Of a stretch of DNA of 64,000 nt, positions 52,583-61,225 are shown piece by piece (position 1 is the first letter of the stretch; the number at the start of each line of letters is the position of its first letter). The DNA comes from an uncultured Bacteroidales bacterium (GTDB taxonomy: Bacteria; Bacteroidota; Bacteroidia; Bacteroidales; Paludibacteraceae): positions 1 to 64,000 of the forward strand of contig CACWNR010000013.1 in assembly GCA_902762355.1 (NCBI GenBank). Reading direction: 5' to 3'. A program made the position numbers and the translations under genes. The notes beneath the pieces are model-generated. The model was not told the DNA's origin. It ran no database searches and saw nothing but the letters and a program-made list of their open reading frames with translations.

Positions 52583-53995
52583 TTACATCTTATATCTGTA
52601 GCGGCCTTCTTTGTCGGCAAAGAAATAGGCTGAACCGGCTATTTTGATGCGATAGACATCGATATCGGTCTCGCGGAGACGGTCTCTCAATCCGTCGGGC
52701 ATCTCGCCGTAGAACTTATAGCCCTTCTCATAACAAGCTACCATTCCTTTTTCGGTCACACACGCTGCCCAAAGGACACCATATTCCTCCGCACCCTCTT
52801 TGAGCCAGTTCGTGATACGCGAATCGGACGAAGCATAGTGCTCCGTAGTGATGACAATCCAATCGCCGGCATCGTTGAAAGTGACGGAAGTGACCTCTTC
52901 ATTGCGTGCGTTGTAATCACGGATCTTGTTCTCCAACGACTTAGGAATACCCGACCAGCGGAAACCGTTATTACCGTACAGGATAATCCAGTTGCCGTTT
53001 TCCGTCAACTGCACATCCGAGATGTATTTGTCGTCTTCGTTGAGTTCATGCAGCGCATTGGATAACTCTTTGGGGAGGCCTGAACCAGCCCAACCGTTGC
53101 GGCCGTGCAGCGCCAAATCGCCGTTTCGCTCGGTGATAGCTACATTACGACACTCGCCCCATTGGGTGATACATTCGCGGATGTACGAACGTCCCTCACC
53201 GGTGACGGTAGTGCCGTTATTGTTAGAGCCCGAACCAGAACCGGGACGCGGCATGGTGACGTTTCGCTCGGTAGCTGTCTGCGGCCGCGCGGCAGAACGC
53301 ATAGAGCACTCCATGTAGCAAACGAGGTCTTTCACCTTTTTTACTTTCTCCGGCAGACTGAGCGACTGCAAGCGATTGACGGTCGGCAGCACACCGCTCG
53401 AGTTAGACAGACGGCGAACCAGCGAAGCAAGATACGATGCTTTCACCGCATAATTGGCGTTCTCGGCCTGCCTGTGTTTCGCACATACAACACCGATGAT
53501 ATTACCTCGGTCATCAAACAAAGGTCCACCGCTGTTACCCGGTTGAATAGGGGCAGATATCTGATAGAGTGAGGGATCGCCTCCGTATCCGGAATGGGCG
53601 GAAATGATACCGTTGGTTAACTTGATCTCATCGCCCATGGTGTCCGTGAGCGGATAGCCAAGCACGAAGACCGACTCGCCGACGTCTGCCAGAGAAGTCT
53701 TGACGGCATATGGCAGTTCGCCGAAACCGGGGAAGGAAGGAGAGGTGATTCGCACCAACGCCAAGTCATGTTCCTCATCCATCAATACCACTTCGGCATC
53801 GTATTCGAACAGTTTACCGTCACGCTGGAATTTACAAACGATAGAACGTGCGTTCTCAATGACATGGTGGTTGGTTACCACATATCCGCCATTCAACGCC
53901 CAACCTGTTCCTGACCAAGACTGCGCATAAGAAGTGAGTACGCAACAAAAAGAACCGAAAATGACCGCAAAGAGGGTCTGAAGTATCCTTTTCAT
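52583..53995 (-). CDS. exported trypsin-like serine protease with C-terminal repeats
   Basis: A 470-residue protein with a signal peptide ending in SYAQ. The S1C/DegP-like protease domain has an intact triad: His44 (VTNHHVI), Asp77 (EEHDLALVRI) and Ser155 (QPGNSGGPLF). No PDZ domain follows. Instead, after a Cys-containing and Ser/Gly-rich linker (about 220-265), residues 270-470 hold four or five repeats of roughly 50 residues around V.LTENGNWIILYG.NGF.WSGIPK, a beta-rich sensor or propeller-like part. It is first in the operon with the TPR-CHAT gene; one may cleave and activate the other. That is a hypothesis from gene pairing. Confidence 0.88.
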   Translation of the reverse strand: MKRILQTLFAVIFGSFCCVLTSYAQSWSGTGWALNGGYVVTNHHVIENARSIVCKFQRDGKLFEYDAEVVLMDEEHDLALVRITSPSFPGFGELPYAVKTSLADVGESVFVLGYPLTDTMGDEIKLTNGIISAHSGYGGDPSLYQISAPIQPGNSGGPLFDDRGNIIGVVCAKHRQAENANYAVKASYLASLVRRLSNSSGVLPTVNRLQSLSLPEKVKKVKDLVCYMECSMRSAARPQTATERNVTMPRPGSGSGSNNNGTTVTGEGRSYIRECITQWGECRNVAITERNGDLALHGRNGWAGSGLPKELSNALHELNEDDKYISDVQLTENGNWIILYGNNGFRWSGIPKSLENKIRDYNARNEEVTSVTFNDAGDWIVITTEHYASSDSRITNWLKEGAEEYGVLWAACVTEKGMVACYEKGYKFYGEMPDGLRDRLRETDIDVYRIKIAGSAYFFADKEGRYRYKM

Positions 53996-54019
53996 GGTTG
54001 TAGTTGTTTATTTCGGCGA

Positions 54020-54050
54020 CAAAAGTACTAAAAATAAATGATATATGCAA
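54020..54050 (-). promoter_or_regulatory. promoter of the trypsin-CHAT operon
   Basis: Minus strand TTGCATATAT (54050-54041) and TACTTTTG (54027-54020), 23 bases apart, about 25 bases before the ATG at 53995. Confidence 0.8.
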
Positions 54051-54065
54051 ATAAATAGCAATAAA

Positions 54066-54989
54066 TCATCCCATAGATCCTATTGCAAGGCAGATAAGGC
54101 CGGTTAGGATGCCGATCATGCAGAGCACTTTGTGCCAGGGATCGGGTTCTTTGAGGAAGATGAGTCCGTACGCAAAACCGATGACCGCCCCGCCCCGACG
54201 GATCGTGCTGACCACGGCGATGAGCGAATCCGGATCGCGTAGCGCAAGCATATAGACGTTGTCAGAGATAATCAGAAATAGGCTTATCATGGCGATAACG
54301 CCTATTTTTTTGATGGATTTCAAATTTATGATTTCAAATTTGAGATTTTTGCGATTGACAATCACCCATACGATGAGCATCATCAGCGCCTGATAGAAGG
54401 TATAATATACCTGCACAGCGTTATGGTCATAGCGGCGCATGAGGTATTTGTCGTACAATCCGGAACAGGCTCCGATCAGGATGGCTAAGGCTAAAGCGAT
54501 GTAATAACGAGTATTAATTTGTGATTTTTGATTTTTGATTTTTGATTTGTTTTTGAAAGAAAAAACAAAGACCGTACCGATGGCGAGGCAGACACCGATC
54601 CACTGCCATGTATTGAGTCGTTCGCCGAAGATGAGCAGTGCGCCTACGAGCGTCCACATCGGTCGTGTCGCCTGCATCGGGCTCACCACCGACAAGGGCA
54701 GATGCTTGAGCGATATATATGCAAAGACCCAACTGCTGAGCACAATGACCGATTTGAGAATGGTGTATAGATGTGCTTCCCCATCGAGTTGCGGCACGTA
54801 GAACGGTGTGCCGGTCATCACTTCCGGACAGAGCCGCGAGAGCGAGAGTGGGACGGATAACAAAAGAGCCGATAAACATACGCTGATGGTCAATACATCT
54901 ACGACCCTGTTTTCCCGCAGAGCTATCTTCTTGCTGATGTCATAAAAGCCCAGACACAGCGCCGATATGAAGGCTAAAATGGTCCACAT
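54066..54989 (-). CDS. DMT-superfamily (EamA) transporter
   Basis: A 307-residue membrane protein with ten predicted helices in two EamA halves (first half from MWTILAFISALCLGFYD, second from YYIALALAILIGACSGLYD). The ATG at 54989 lies just after the transcription start; a longer frame begins upstream of it and is rejected. Two cytosolic loops carry 7-base repeat sequence in frame: KSKIKNQKSQIN between the halves (54518-54552) and LKFEIINLKS (54318-54352). The substrate is unknown; EamA proteins export metabolites such as amino acids or carry nucleotide sugars. Confidence 0.85.
   Translation of the reverse strand: MWTILAFISALCLGFYDISKKIALRENRVVDVLTISVCLSALLLSVPLSLSRLCPEVMTGTPFYVPQLDGEAHLYTILKSVIVLSSWVFAYISLKHLPLSVVSPMQATRPMWTLVGALLIFGERLNTWQWIGVCLAIGTVFVFSFKNKSKIKNQKSQINTRYYIALALAILIGACSGLYDKYLMRRYDHNAVQVYYTFYQALMMLIVWVIVNRKNLKFEIINLKSIKKIGVIAMISLFLIISDNVYMLALRDPDSLIAVVSTIRRGGAVIGFAYGLIFLKEPDPWHKVLCMIGILTGLICLAIGSMG
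54318..54352. repeat. heptamer tandem repeat within the DMT transporter gene (second)
   Basis: Five 7-base units on the plus strand: TTTCAAA, TTTATGA, TTTCAAA, TTTGAGA, TTTTTGC. It is translated as a charged loop. Confidence 0.7.
54518..54552. repeat. heptamer tandem repeat within the DMT transporter gene (first)
   Basis: Five 7-base units on the plus strand: TTTGTGA, TTTTTGA three times, TTTGTTT. It is translated as the Lys/Gln/Asn-rich loop between the two EamA halves. Confidence 0.75.
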
Positions 54990-55004
54990 ACGCCAAAAAC
55001 GCCA

Positions 55005-55035
55005 CAAAATTACTACTTTTCTTGCACATATCAAA
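55005..55035 (-). promoter_or_regulatory. promoter of the DMT transporter
   Basis: Minus strand TTTGATATG (about 55035) and TAATTTTG (55012-55005). It overlaps the divergent DUF5606 promoter. Confidence 0.5.
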
Positions 55036-55052
55036 AAAAAATACTAATTTTG
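55022..55052 (+). promoter_or_regulatory. promoter of the DUF5606-nif3-zinc ribbon operon
   Basis: TTGCACATAT (55022-55031) and TAATTTTG (55045-55052), 23 bases apart. Confidence 0.75.
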
Positions 55053-55081
55053 CAGCCGATTTTAAAAGAAAGAAACGATTT

Positions 55082-55498
55082 ATGTTGAAAAATATCCTTG
55101 CTATCACCGGTAAACCGGGTTTGTACAAGTTAGTCAGTCGCGGTAATAACATGCTGATCGTGGAGTCGCTCGTGGACGGCAAACGTATGCCGACCTATGC
55201 GCGCGATAAGATCGTTGCGCTGAGCGATGTGTCGATGTTCACCGAGGCTGACGATATCGCGCTGAGCGAAGTACTGACCAATGCCGGAAAGAAAGAAGGA
55301 CTGAAGGCTGTTGCGATGGATGTGAAGAAAGCTTCGAACGCAGAGTTGCAGGCATGGTTCGACGAGGTACTGCCGAACTGGGACCGTGACCGCGTTTATC
55401 CATCCGACATCCGCAAACTCATCCAATGGTACAACATCCTCATCCACGCCGGCATCACGGACTTCACCGTGAAAGACGAGGAAGAGGAAGCAAAATAA
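55082..55498 (+). CDS. DUF5606 family protein
   Basis: A 138-residue cytosolic protein. The ATG at 55082 gives MLKNILAITGKPGLYKLVSRG, the characteristic start of the Bacteroidota DUF5606/DUF6852 family. The first half looks like a small SH3-like barrel (MLIVESLVDGKRMPTYARDKIVAL); the second half is helical (VYPSDIRKLIQWYNILIHAGI); the tail is acidic. The function is unknown. The next gene starts at the base after its stop codon. Confidence 0.85.
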   Translation: MLKNILAITGKPGLYKLVSRGNNMLIVESLVDGKRMPTYARDKIVALSDVSMFTEADDIALSEVLTNAGKKEGLKAVAMDVKKASNAELQAWFDEVLPNWDRDRVYPSDIRKLIQWYNILIHAGITDFTVKDEEEEAK

Positions 55499-56290
55499 GT
55501 GCTCCTTAGGGAGATTATCAATAGCATAGAATCTGTAGCGCCACGGAGTGCCCAGGAAGAATGGGATAACTCGGGAATGCAGGTAGGTGACACAGGACGC
55601 GACATTCAGTCCGTTCTCTTGACCACAGACGTTACGACAGATGTGGTCAGTGAGGCTATTGAACTCGGTTGCCAACTCATCATCAGTCATCATCCGCTCT
55701 TATTCCACGGACTCAAACAAGTCTGCGGACAAACGCCGCAAGCCCGCATCGTGGAGACGGCTATCAAACACGATATTGCGATTTATTCTGCGCATACGAA
55801 TCTGGATAGCGTTGTAGGCGGCATCAATACGCGTCTCGCAGAGAAAATAGGGGTTATGGAGCAGCGGATACTCATACCGAGCGATACCAGTGAACCCAGG
55901 GGCCTAGGGGTTCTAGGGATCCTAAGAGGTCCTATGCGTTATACCGAATTCATCGAGCATGTACGCGATATTTTAGGATGTACGTACGTGCGTTATACGC
56001 AGCCAAAAAAGGAGCAGATACAGACGATCGCATTATGCGGAGGAAGCGGAGCGGAGTTTATCGAAGAAGCGATTGCACAAGGTGCCGATGTGTATATCAC
56101 CGCCGACTGCAAGTATCATGAGTTTCAGGATGCCGATGGCCGTATCGGACTGATCGATATAGACCATTGGATCAGTGAGCGGCACGCCCGCGAGATATTC
56201 GCAGATATACTCAAACCGCTCGATGTGAACGTACTAATCAGCAAAAAAGATAAAACACCAATACAAGTATGGCAAGAACAAAAGAACTGA
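55499..56290 (+). CDS. Nif3-like dinuclear metal-centre protein
   Basis: A 263-residue member of the Nif3/DUF34/YbgI family, hexameric metal-binding proteins proposed to repair or hydrolyse metabolites. Metal-site motifs are ISHHPLLFHG, HTNLDSVVGGIN and, near the end, DCKYHEFQDA and IDIDHWISERH, where the usual HY-S-E is changed to HWISE. It begins with GTG directly after the preceding TAA. It is the compact form without the central PII-like insertion. The segment EPRGLGVLGILRGP uses rare CTA, AGG and AGA codons. Confidence 0.88.
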   Translation: MLLREIINSIESVAPRSAQEEWDNSGMQVGDTGRDIQSVLLTTDVTTDVVSEAIELGCQLIISHHPLLFHGLKQVCGQTPQARIVETAIKHDIAIYSAHTNLDSVVGGINTRLAEKIGVMEQRILIPSDTSEPRGLGVLGILRGPMRYTEFIEHVRDILGCTYVRYTQPKKEQIQTIALCGGSGAEFIEEAIAQGADVYITADCKYHEFQDADGRIGLIDIDHWISERHAREIFADILKPLDVNVLISKKDKTPIQVWQEQKN

Positions 56291-57003
56291 CCGTAGAGGA
56301 TAAACTGAAATACCTCTACGAGCTGCAGCAGGTAGATTCGAAAATCGACAACCTGCGCACGTTGGCAGGTGAGCTGCCGCAAGAAGTAAAGGATATGGCC
56401 GACGAAGTGGAAGGTCTGAAGACCCGTCTGGCTAATATCGAGAATGACATCAAAGAGTGCGAGACCCAGATCTCGGATCACCGCGTACGTACGGAGAACG
56501 CAAACGCATCTATCTCGCGTTACAAAGAGCAACAGAACAGCGTACGTAACAACCGTGAGTTCGATAACCTCAACAAGGAAATCGAGTATCAGGAGTTGGA
56601 GATCGAGGCTTCGCAGCGTAAGATCAAGCACTACAGCGCTGAACTCGAGGCGCGTCTGGCAGACAAGGCCAAGACGACCAAGGACATTGAGGAGCGTACG
56701 GTGGATCTGAATCAGAAACGTTCGGAACTGGATCAGATTCTGGCAGAGACCAAAGCGGAGACCGAGGCATTGGTTCTGAAGGCCAGTGAGTTGGAGAAAA
56801 AACTGGACGAGCGTCTGTTGGCCGGTTTCAAGCGTATCCGTAAGAGCGCACGCAACGGCTTAGCCGTTGTGAAAGTAGAGCGTGACTCGTGCGGCGGTTG
56901 CCACGCGAAGATCCCTGCTCAGTTGCAGCTCGACATCCGCACACGCAAGAAGATCATCGTGTGTGAGTTCTGCGGTAGAATATTAGTAGACCCAGAGATG
57001 TAA
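56269..57003 (+). CDS. C4-type zinc ribbon, coiled-coil protein (zf-RING_7/DUF164)
   Basis: A 244-residue protein: residues 10-180 form a long antiparallel coiled coil, and the C-terminus is a zinc ribbon with CGGCHAKIP and CEFCGRIL (four cysteines). This family is found next to Nif3-like genes in many bacteria, as here, with a 22-base overlap. It is thought to bind nucleic acid or assist translation-linked processes; no precise role is known. Its 3' end overlaps the convergent CPBP gene by 50 bases. Confidence 0.9.
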   Translation: MARTKELTVEDKLKYLYELQQVDSKIDNLRTLAGELPQEVKDMADEVEGLKTRLANIENDIKECETQISDHRVRTENANASISRYKEQQNSVRNNREFDNLNKEIEYQELEIEASQRKIKHYSAELEARLADKAKTTKDIEERTVDLNQKRSELDQILAETKAETEALVLKASELEKKLDERLLAGFKRIRKSARNGLAVVKVERDSCGGCHAKIPAQLQLDIRTRKKIIVCEFCGRILVDPEM

Positions 57004-57781
57004 GAATGAGGCTTAACACGCCTAACCACCACGTTGCGCCGGCACCTATCGTGTCGGCGTAACTGTTTTCTGAACCGAAGATATAATAGGCGATCACGGC
57101 CAAGCTGTTGTTGGTAAAGTGCATCACGATCGGTATCCAGAGACAGCCCGACCACACGAAGACATAGCCGAACATCGCCCCCATCAGCATACGCGGGATA
57201 AACCCGTAGAACTGCATGTGAATGGCCGAGAAAACGATGGCGGTTACCCAGATAGCGATGTGTTTGTTACCCAAAATCTGCTGCAAGGTACCCCGGAAAG
57301 AGAGTTCTTCCGCCAGCGCCGGCAGTAACGCCATCAGGCCTATATTGAGGAGTACCTGCCAGCTATTATCCGCTTGCAAAAAGCGCTCTATCAACGCCGC
57401 CGCTTCATCTTCGTAGGCTTTCAGTTTTTGTTCGATGGAATCGAGCCATTCCGGTAAATCGACACGACTATTGAGGTCAGCCAACAGATTGATGGCCGGA
57501 ATGGCGCAAATCATGATTCCGATGGCTAATAGGAATAACTTCCAGTCAGCTCCTCTATCCATTTGCAGCAAGCGAAACGGCTTATGATCCGCGTCCCATA
57601 TCCACGCGCAGCAAATCGGAGGCAAGAGAAAAGTACCGACCGTTTGGAAGAGTTGTAGCCATTTCAAGCCTTCTGTCGATTGATCATTCCCCAGCACTGC
57701 ATACCAAAGCGCTGCGGCCACTAAGGTCAACACGGCCATGATGCCGAGCCATACGAAAATTTGCGTAAAAATCCTTTTCAT
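56954..57781 (-). CDS. CPBP-family intramembrane metalloprotease
   Basis: A 275-residue membrane protein of the CAAX-prenyl-protease-like/Abi family. Catalytic motifs are EELSFRG (EExxxR), FSAIHMQFYGFIPRML (His of FxxxH) and HFTNNS (HxxxN). The ATG at 57781 is chosen because the promoter (-7 at 57793-57786) lies just upstream; a longer frame would start before it. Family members cleave membrane proteins or process peptides. The 3' end overlaps the zinc-ribbon gene by 50 bases on the other strand. Confidence 0.9.
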   Translation of the reverse strand: MKRIFTQIFVWLGIMAVLTLVAAALWYAVLGNDQSTEGLKWLQLFQTVGTFLLPPICCAWIWDADHKPFRLLQMDRGADWKLFLLAIGIMICAIPAINLLADLNSRVDLPEWLDSIEQKLKAYEDEAAALIERFLQADNSWQVLLNIGLMALLPALAEELSFRGTLQQILGNKHIAIWVTAIVFSAIHMQFYGFIPRMLMGAMFGYVFVWSGCLWIPIVMHFTNNSLAVIAYYIFGSENSYADTIGAGATWWLGVLSLILTSLGLLIFYRRTHTR

Positions 57782-57785
57782 GCTG

Positions 57786-57816
57786 CAAAAGTACAACAAT
57801 TTTTGCACATACGCAA
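57786..57816 (-). promoter_or_regulatory. promoter of the CPBP protease gene
   Basis: Minus strand TTGCGTATG (from 57816) and TACTTTTG (57793-57786), 23 bases apart; the leader is only a few bases. Confidence 0.7.
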
Positions 57817-57855
57817 ATAAAGTAACGGAAAAATTACGAAAAGAATGGCATACGC

Positions 57856-57886
57856 TTGCGTATGTCATTTTTTTGTTGTACCTTTG
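57856..57886 (+). promoter_or_regulatory. promoter of the CNNM-smpB-gpmI operon
   Basis: TTGCGTATG (from 57856) and TACCTTTG (57879-57886), 23 bases apart, 17 bases before the ATG at 57903. Confidence 0.75.
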
Positions 57887-57902
57887 CAGGCAATTTAGAA
57901 TT

Positions 57903-59027
57903 ATGGGACTACTATTATTGTTTTTATTCGGGGCGATGGGCATCAGTTTTGTGTGCTCCGTACTGGAGTCGGTTCTGATGACGACGTCGCTCAGTTATAT
58001 CAATCTGCGTGAGGAGGAGGGTTATGCGCCCGCCAAATTGATGAGTAAGTACAAGGACGACACGAGTCGTCCGTTAGCGGCTATTCTGTCGCTGAATACG
58101 ATTGCCAATACGATAGGAGCAGCCGGTGTCGGGATGCAAGTGACTGCGGTCTTTGGCTCGAAATGGTTCGGACTCATGTCTGCCCTTACGACCATCCTCA
58201 TTCTCGTTTTCTCGGAGATCATCCCGAAGGTCATCGGCACCACCTATTGGCGCGGGTTGATGGGGTTTACCGCCCGCACGATTCATTTTCTTATTTATGC
58301 ACTCTATCCTTTCGTTATCCTCGTTGAGTTGATTACGAAAGCTTTCCCGAATAATGAAGATGATCCTTCTGTATCGCGCGAAGAGGTACTGGCGATGGTG
58401 AACGTGGGTGAAGAAGAAGGTGTGGTGGATGAGGATGAGAATAAGATCTTCACGAACCTGATGCGTTTGGATTCGATCCATGCGTACGATGTGATGACGC
58501 CGCGTGTGGTAGCGAAGACCGCGCCGGAAAACATGACGCTTCGGGCGTATTACGACAACGATGAATACGACCATTTTTCGCGTATTCCGCTCTATAAACC
58601 CGAGGCACCGGAATATATCACCGGTTATGTACTCCGCAACGATGCCCTTGAAGATCTGACGGAGGATCATTTCCGGAAGACCTTGGGCAGTATCAAACGT
58701 CCGTTGCCGGCTTTTGATCAGGATTTGACCTTGGGTACGATCTTCGATTCGATGCTGAAGCAGAAGAGCCAGATCGCGCAGATCATTGATGAGTACGGAA
58801 TGTTCGTCGGTATTCTGACGCTCGAGGATATCATCGAGACAATTTTCGGTCTGGAGATCATCGACGAGAGCGACACCGTCATCGACATGCAGCAGTACGC
58901 CCGCGAACGTTGGGAGCAAAGACAGAAGAAGTACCAGAAGGTAACGGTTAAAGGTGAGAGCTTAGAGGTAAAAGAAAGTGAGAACGAAATCGGACATACG
59001 AATACTGAACAAGAAAGCGAAGTTTGA
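57903..59027 (+). CDS. CNNM/CorC-type hemolysin-family protein with CBS pair
   Basis: A 374-residue membrane protein: a DUF21/CNNM membrane domain with about four helices (residues 1-160), then VMTPRVV and two CBS domains (about 195-320), ending [11 protein letters not shown]. Such proteins are linked to divalent-cation (Mg2+) export or, in Bacteroidota, to GldE-like functions. The C-terminal CorC/HlyC transporter-associated domain is absent. The ATG at 57903 starts right after the promoter. The last residues include a degenerate 7-base repeat that also contains the smpB start. Confidence 0.87.
   Translation: MGLLLLFLFGAMGISFVCSVLESVLMTTSLSYINLREEEGYAPAKLMSKYKDDTSRPLAAILSLNTIANTIGAAGVGMQVTAVFGSKWFGLMSALTTILILVFSEIIPKVIGTTYWRGLMGFTARTIHFLIYALYPFVILVELITKAFPNNEDDPSVSREEVLAMVNVGEEEGVVDEDENKIFTNLMRLDSIHAYDVMTPRVVAKTAPENMTLRAYYDNDEYDHFSRIPLYKPEAPEYITGYVLRNDALEDLTEDHFRKTLGSIKRPLPAFDQDLTLGTIFDSMLKQKSQIAQIIDEYGMFVGILTLEDIIETIFGLEIIDESDTVIDMQQYARERWEQRQKKYQKVTVKGESLEVKESENEIGHTNTEQESEV
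58947..58981. repeat. degenerate heptamer repeat at the CNNM/smpB junction
   Basis: Units GTTAAAG, GTGAGAG, CTTAGAG, GTAAAAG, AAAGTGA. It codes for the C-terminal tail of the CNNM protein and contains the GTG start of smpB. Confidence 0.45.
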
Positions 59028-59442
59028 GTACATCATCCTCGACCGTTATACGGCGGGTATTCAACTCTTCGGCACCGAGATCAAGTCCATCCGCGAGGGA
59101 AAGGCGTCGTTGATTGACAGTTATTGTGCGGTGGAGCATGGGGAGCTGTATGTCAAGCAGATGCATATAGCCGAGTATCGTTTCGGTTCTTATGCCAACC
59201 ACGAGGCGAAGCGTGACCGCAAACTGTTGCTGCAACGGCGTGAGATACGCAAACTCGAGAAAGCAACCAAGGACACGGGAAAGACCATCATCCCCTTGGA
59301 ACTGTTTATCAATGAGAAAGGGTTGGCGAAGATGGAGATAGCGCTCTGCCAGGGCAAACACACCTACGACAAGCGGCAGAGTTTGCGAGAAGCGGATGAT
59401 AAAAGACAAATGGATCAATTAAAAAGACGAATATATGAGTAA
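58978..59442 (+). CDS. smpB: SsrA-binding protein SmpB
   Basis: Binds tmRNA and brings it to stalled ribosomes. The 154-residue product has [33 protein letters not shown] and [11 protein letters not shown], and the basic C-terminal tail [22 protein letters not shown]. It starts with GTG at 58978, 50 bases inside the upstream gene; no ATG is available before the conserved core. It overlaps gpmI by eight bases. Confidence 0.95.
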   Translation: MRTKSDIRILNKKAKFEYIILDRYTAGIQLFGTEIKSIREGKASLIDSYCAVEHGELYVKQMHIAEYRFGSYANHEAKRDRKLLLQRREIRKLEKATKDTGKTIIPLELFINEKGLAKMEIALCQGKHTYDKRQSLREADDKRQMDQLKRRIYE

Positions 59443-60967
59443 AGCATTATTAATGATTTTGGATGGCTGGGGAATCGGTAACAAGTCTAAAGCCGATGTC
59501 ATCAGCGTGACTCCGACTCCGAATTGGGATGCGTTGTTGGCCAAATACCCGCATTCGCAGTTGCAGGCCAGTGGTGAGAATGTAGGTCTTCCCGATGGTC
59601 AGATGGGTAACTCGGAGGTCGGTCACCTCAATATCGGTGCCGGTCGTGTGGTTTATCAGGATCTGGTGAAGATCAACCGCTCTATCCGCGACAACTCGAT
59701 CATGGAGAACCCGGAGATTATGGCTGCTTACAAAGCCGCTCAGGCAGCAGGTAAAAAGCTGCATATCATGGGTTTATGCTCCAACGGAGGTGTACACTCG
59801 AGCCTTGATCACCTGTTCAAACTGGTGGAGATCGCCAAGGAATACGGTGTAGCTGACCGCACGTTCGTTCACTGCTTCATGGATGGCCGTGATACCGATC
59901 CGCGCAGTGGTAAAGGATTCATTGAGGAGTTACAGGGAGTATGTGATAAGACCGGCGCACACATCGCTTCTATCATCGGTCGTTTCTATGCAATGGACCG
60001 TGACAAACGTTGGGAGCGTATCAAAGTGGCGTATGACCAACTGGTGAATGGCGAGGGTCGCAAAGAGACTGATATGGTAGCAGCCGTACAGGGTTGCTAT
60101 GACCGCCACACGGAAGAGCATAAAGACACGGACGAGTTCATGGAACCGCTCGTAAATGCCAATTGCGACGGACGTATTGCAGAAGGGGATGTAGTAATCT
60201 TCTTCAACTACCGCAACGATCGCGCGAAAGAGATCACAATCGTGCTCACGCAGCAGGACATGCCGGAGCAGGGCATGAAGACCATCCCCGGTTTGCATTA
60301 CTGCTGTATGACGCCGTACGACTCTTCGTTCCAAGGTCTGCATATTCTCTTCCCGAAAGAGAACGTGGAGAACACCTTAGGTGAGGTAGTCAGCCGTTTG
60401 GGACTCAAACAACTGCGTATAGCCGAGACGGAAAAGTTCGCACACGTGACCTTCTTCTTTAATGGTGGCCGCGAAGCCGAATACCCTGGTGAAGAGCGTA
60501 TACTCATCCCTTCGCCGAAGGTGCCGACTTACGATATGAAGCCGGAGATGAGTGCACCCGAAGTGACCGAAGCGCTGGTAGAGGCTATCAAGACGCAGAA
60601 GTTCGATTATATCACATTGAACTTTGCCAACGGCGACATGGTAGGTCATACCGGTGTGTATGAGGCTATCGTGAAAGCGGTGAAGACGATTGACGAGTGT
60701 TCGCATAAGGTGATTGAAGCCGCTCTGGCCAATGGCTATGAGATCATCGTCATTGCTGATCACGGTAACTGCGACAACGCTATCAATGCGGATGGTACGC
60801 CGAACACAGCCCACTCGCTCAATCCGGTTCCGTTCATTTATATCAGTAAGGAACACACGGGCGCGCACGTGGATGACGGCATCTTGGCCGACGTGGCTCC
60901 TTCGCTCTGCCACATCATGGGCATCGAGCAACCGAAAGAGATGACGGGTAAAAACCTGATACATTAA
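59435..60967 (+). CDS. gpmI: 2,3-bisphosphoglycerate-independent phosphoglycerate mutase
   Basis: Interconverts 3- and 2-phosphoglycerate in glycolysis, using two Mn2+ and a phosphoserine. The 510-residue protein has [10 protein letters not shown] (metal Asp), the nucleophile in [15 protein letters not shown] (Ser60), [21 protein letters not shown] and the C-terminal IADHGNCDN. Length matches the family. A strong terminator follows. Confidence 0.97.
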   Translation: MSKALLMILDGWGIGNKSKADVISVTPTPNWDALLAKYPHSQLQASGENVGLPDGQMGNSEVGHLNIGAGRVVYQDLVKINRSIRDNSIMENPEIMAAYKAAQAAGKKLHIMGLCSNGGVHSSLDHLFKLVEIAKEYGVADRTFVHCFMDGRDTDPRSGKGFIEELQGVCDKTGAHIASIIGRFYAMDRDKRWERIKVAYDQLVNGEGRKETDMVAAVQGCYDRHTEEHKDTDEFMEPLVNANCDGRIAEGDVVIFFNYRNDRAKEITIVLTQQDMPEQGMKTIPGLHYCCMTPYDSSFQGLHILFPKENVENTLGEVVSRLGLKQLRIAETEKFAHVTFFFNGGREAEYPGEERILIPSPKVPTYDMKPEMSAPEVTEALVEAIKTQKFDYITLNFANGDMVGHTGVYEAIVKAVKTIDECSHKVIEAALANGYEIIVIADHGNCDNAINADGTPNTAHSLNPVPFIYISKEHTGAHVDDGILADVAPSLCHIMGIEQPKEMTGKNLIH

Positions 60968-60974
60968 AAAAAAA

Positions 60975-61003
60975 AAGCGGCGCTTAAGCGTCGCTTCTTT
61001 TTT
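60975..61003. terminator. bidirectional rho-independent terminator
   Basis: AAGCGGCGC pairs with GCGTCGCTT (one mismatch) around TTAA, with an A-run before and T-run after. It ends gpmI on the plus strand and the Cys-rich lipoprotein gene on the minus strand. Confidence 0.9.
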
Positions 61004-61033
61004 CAGGTCTAATACCTAAAATTGAGCAAAAAA

Positions 61034-61186
61034 TTACTCTGCAGCAACCTCAACTGCCTCAGCAGCCTCAACAACCTCAACGGTGTCCTGGCAGCAGGTG
61101 TCCTGGCAGCATTTTTTGTCGCAGCACTTTTTGCCGCAGCTCATTGCAACGAAAGCAACAGCTACGATAAGAAGCATCTTCTTCAT
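61034..61186 (-). CDS. 50-residue cysteine-rich lipoprotein
   Basis: A small gene between gpmI and the PASTA gene. ATG at 61186 opens 50 codons to TAA at 61036-61034. The peptide begins MKKMLLIVAVAFVAMSC, a type II signal peptide with lipobox VAMSC (Cys17). The mature part has Cys pairs at residues 21-22, 26-27 and 31-32 spaced by three residues, in a Lys/Asp-rich setting (KKCCDKKCCQDTCC), then an acidic Val/Glu/Ala tail. This is a likely metal- or thiol-binding lipoprotein. It has a good promoter (61364-61334), a leader of about 140 bases with a stable hairpin, and a terminator, so it is a complete gene. I do not know a named family. Confidence 0.75.
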   Translation of the reverse strand: MKKMLLIVAVAFVAMSCGKKCCDKKCCQDTCCQDTVEVVEAAEAVEVAAE

Positions 61187-61225
61187 GTTTTTAAAAAATT
61201 TTTAAAACCATGGAACTTTGGCTTC

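Noticed and set aside
7194-54552. Heptamer arrays considered as CRISPR
   Set aside because: Units are 7 bases with no spacers of constant length, and no cas gene is present.
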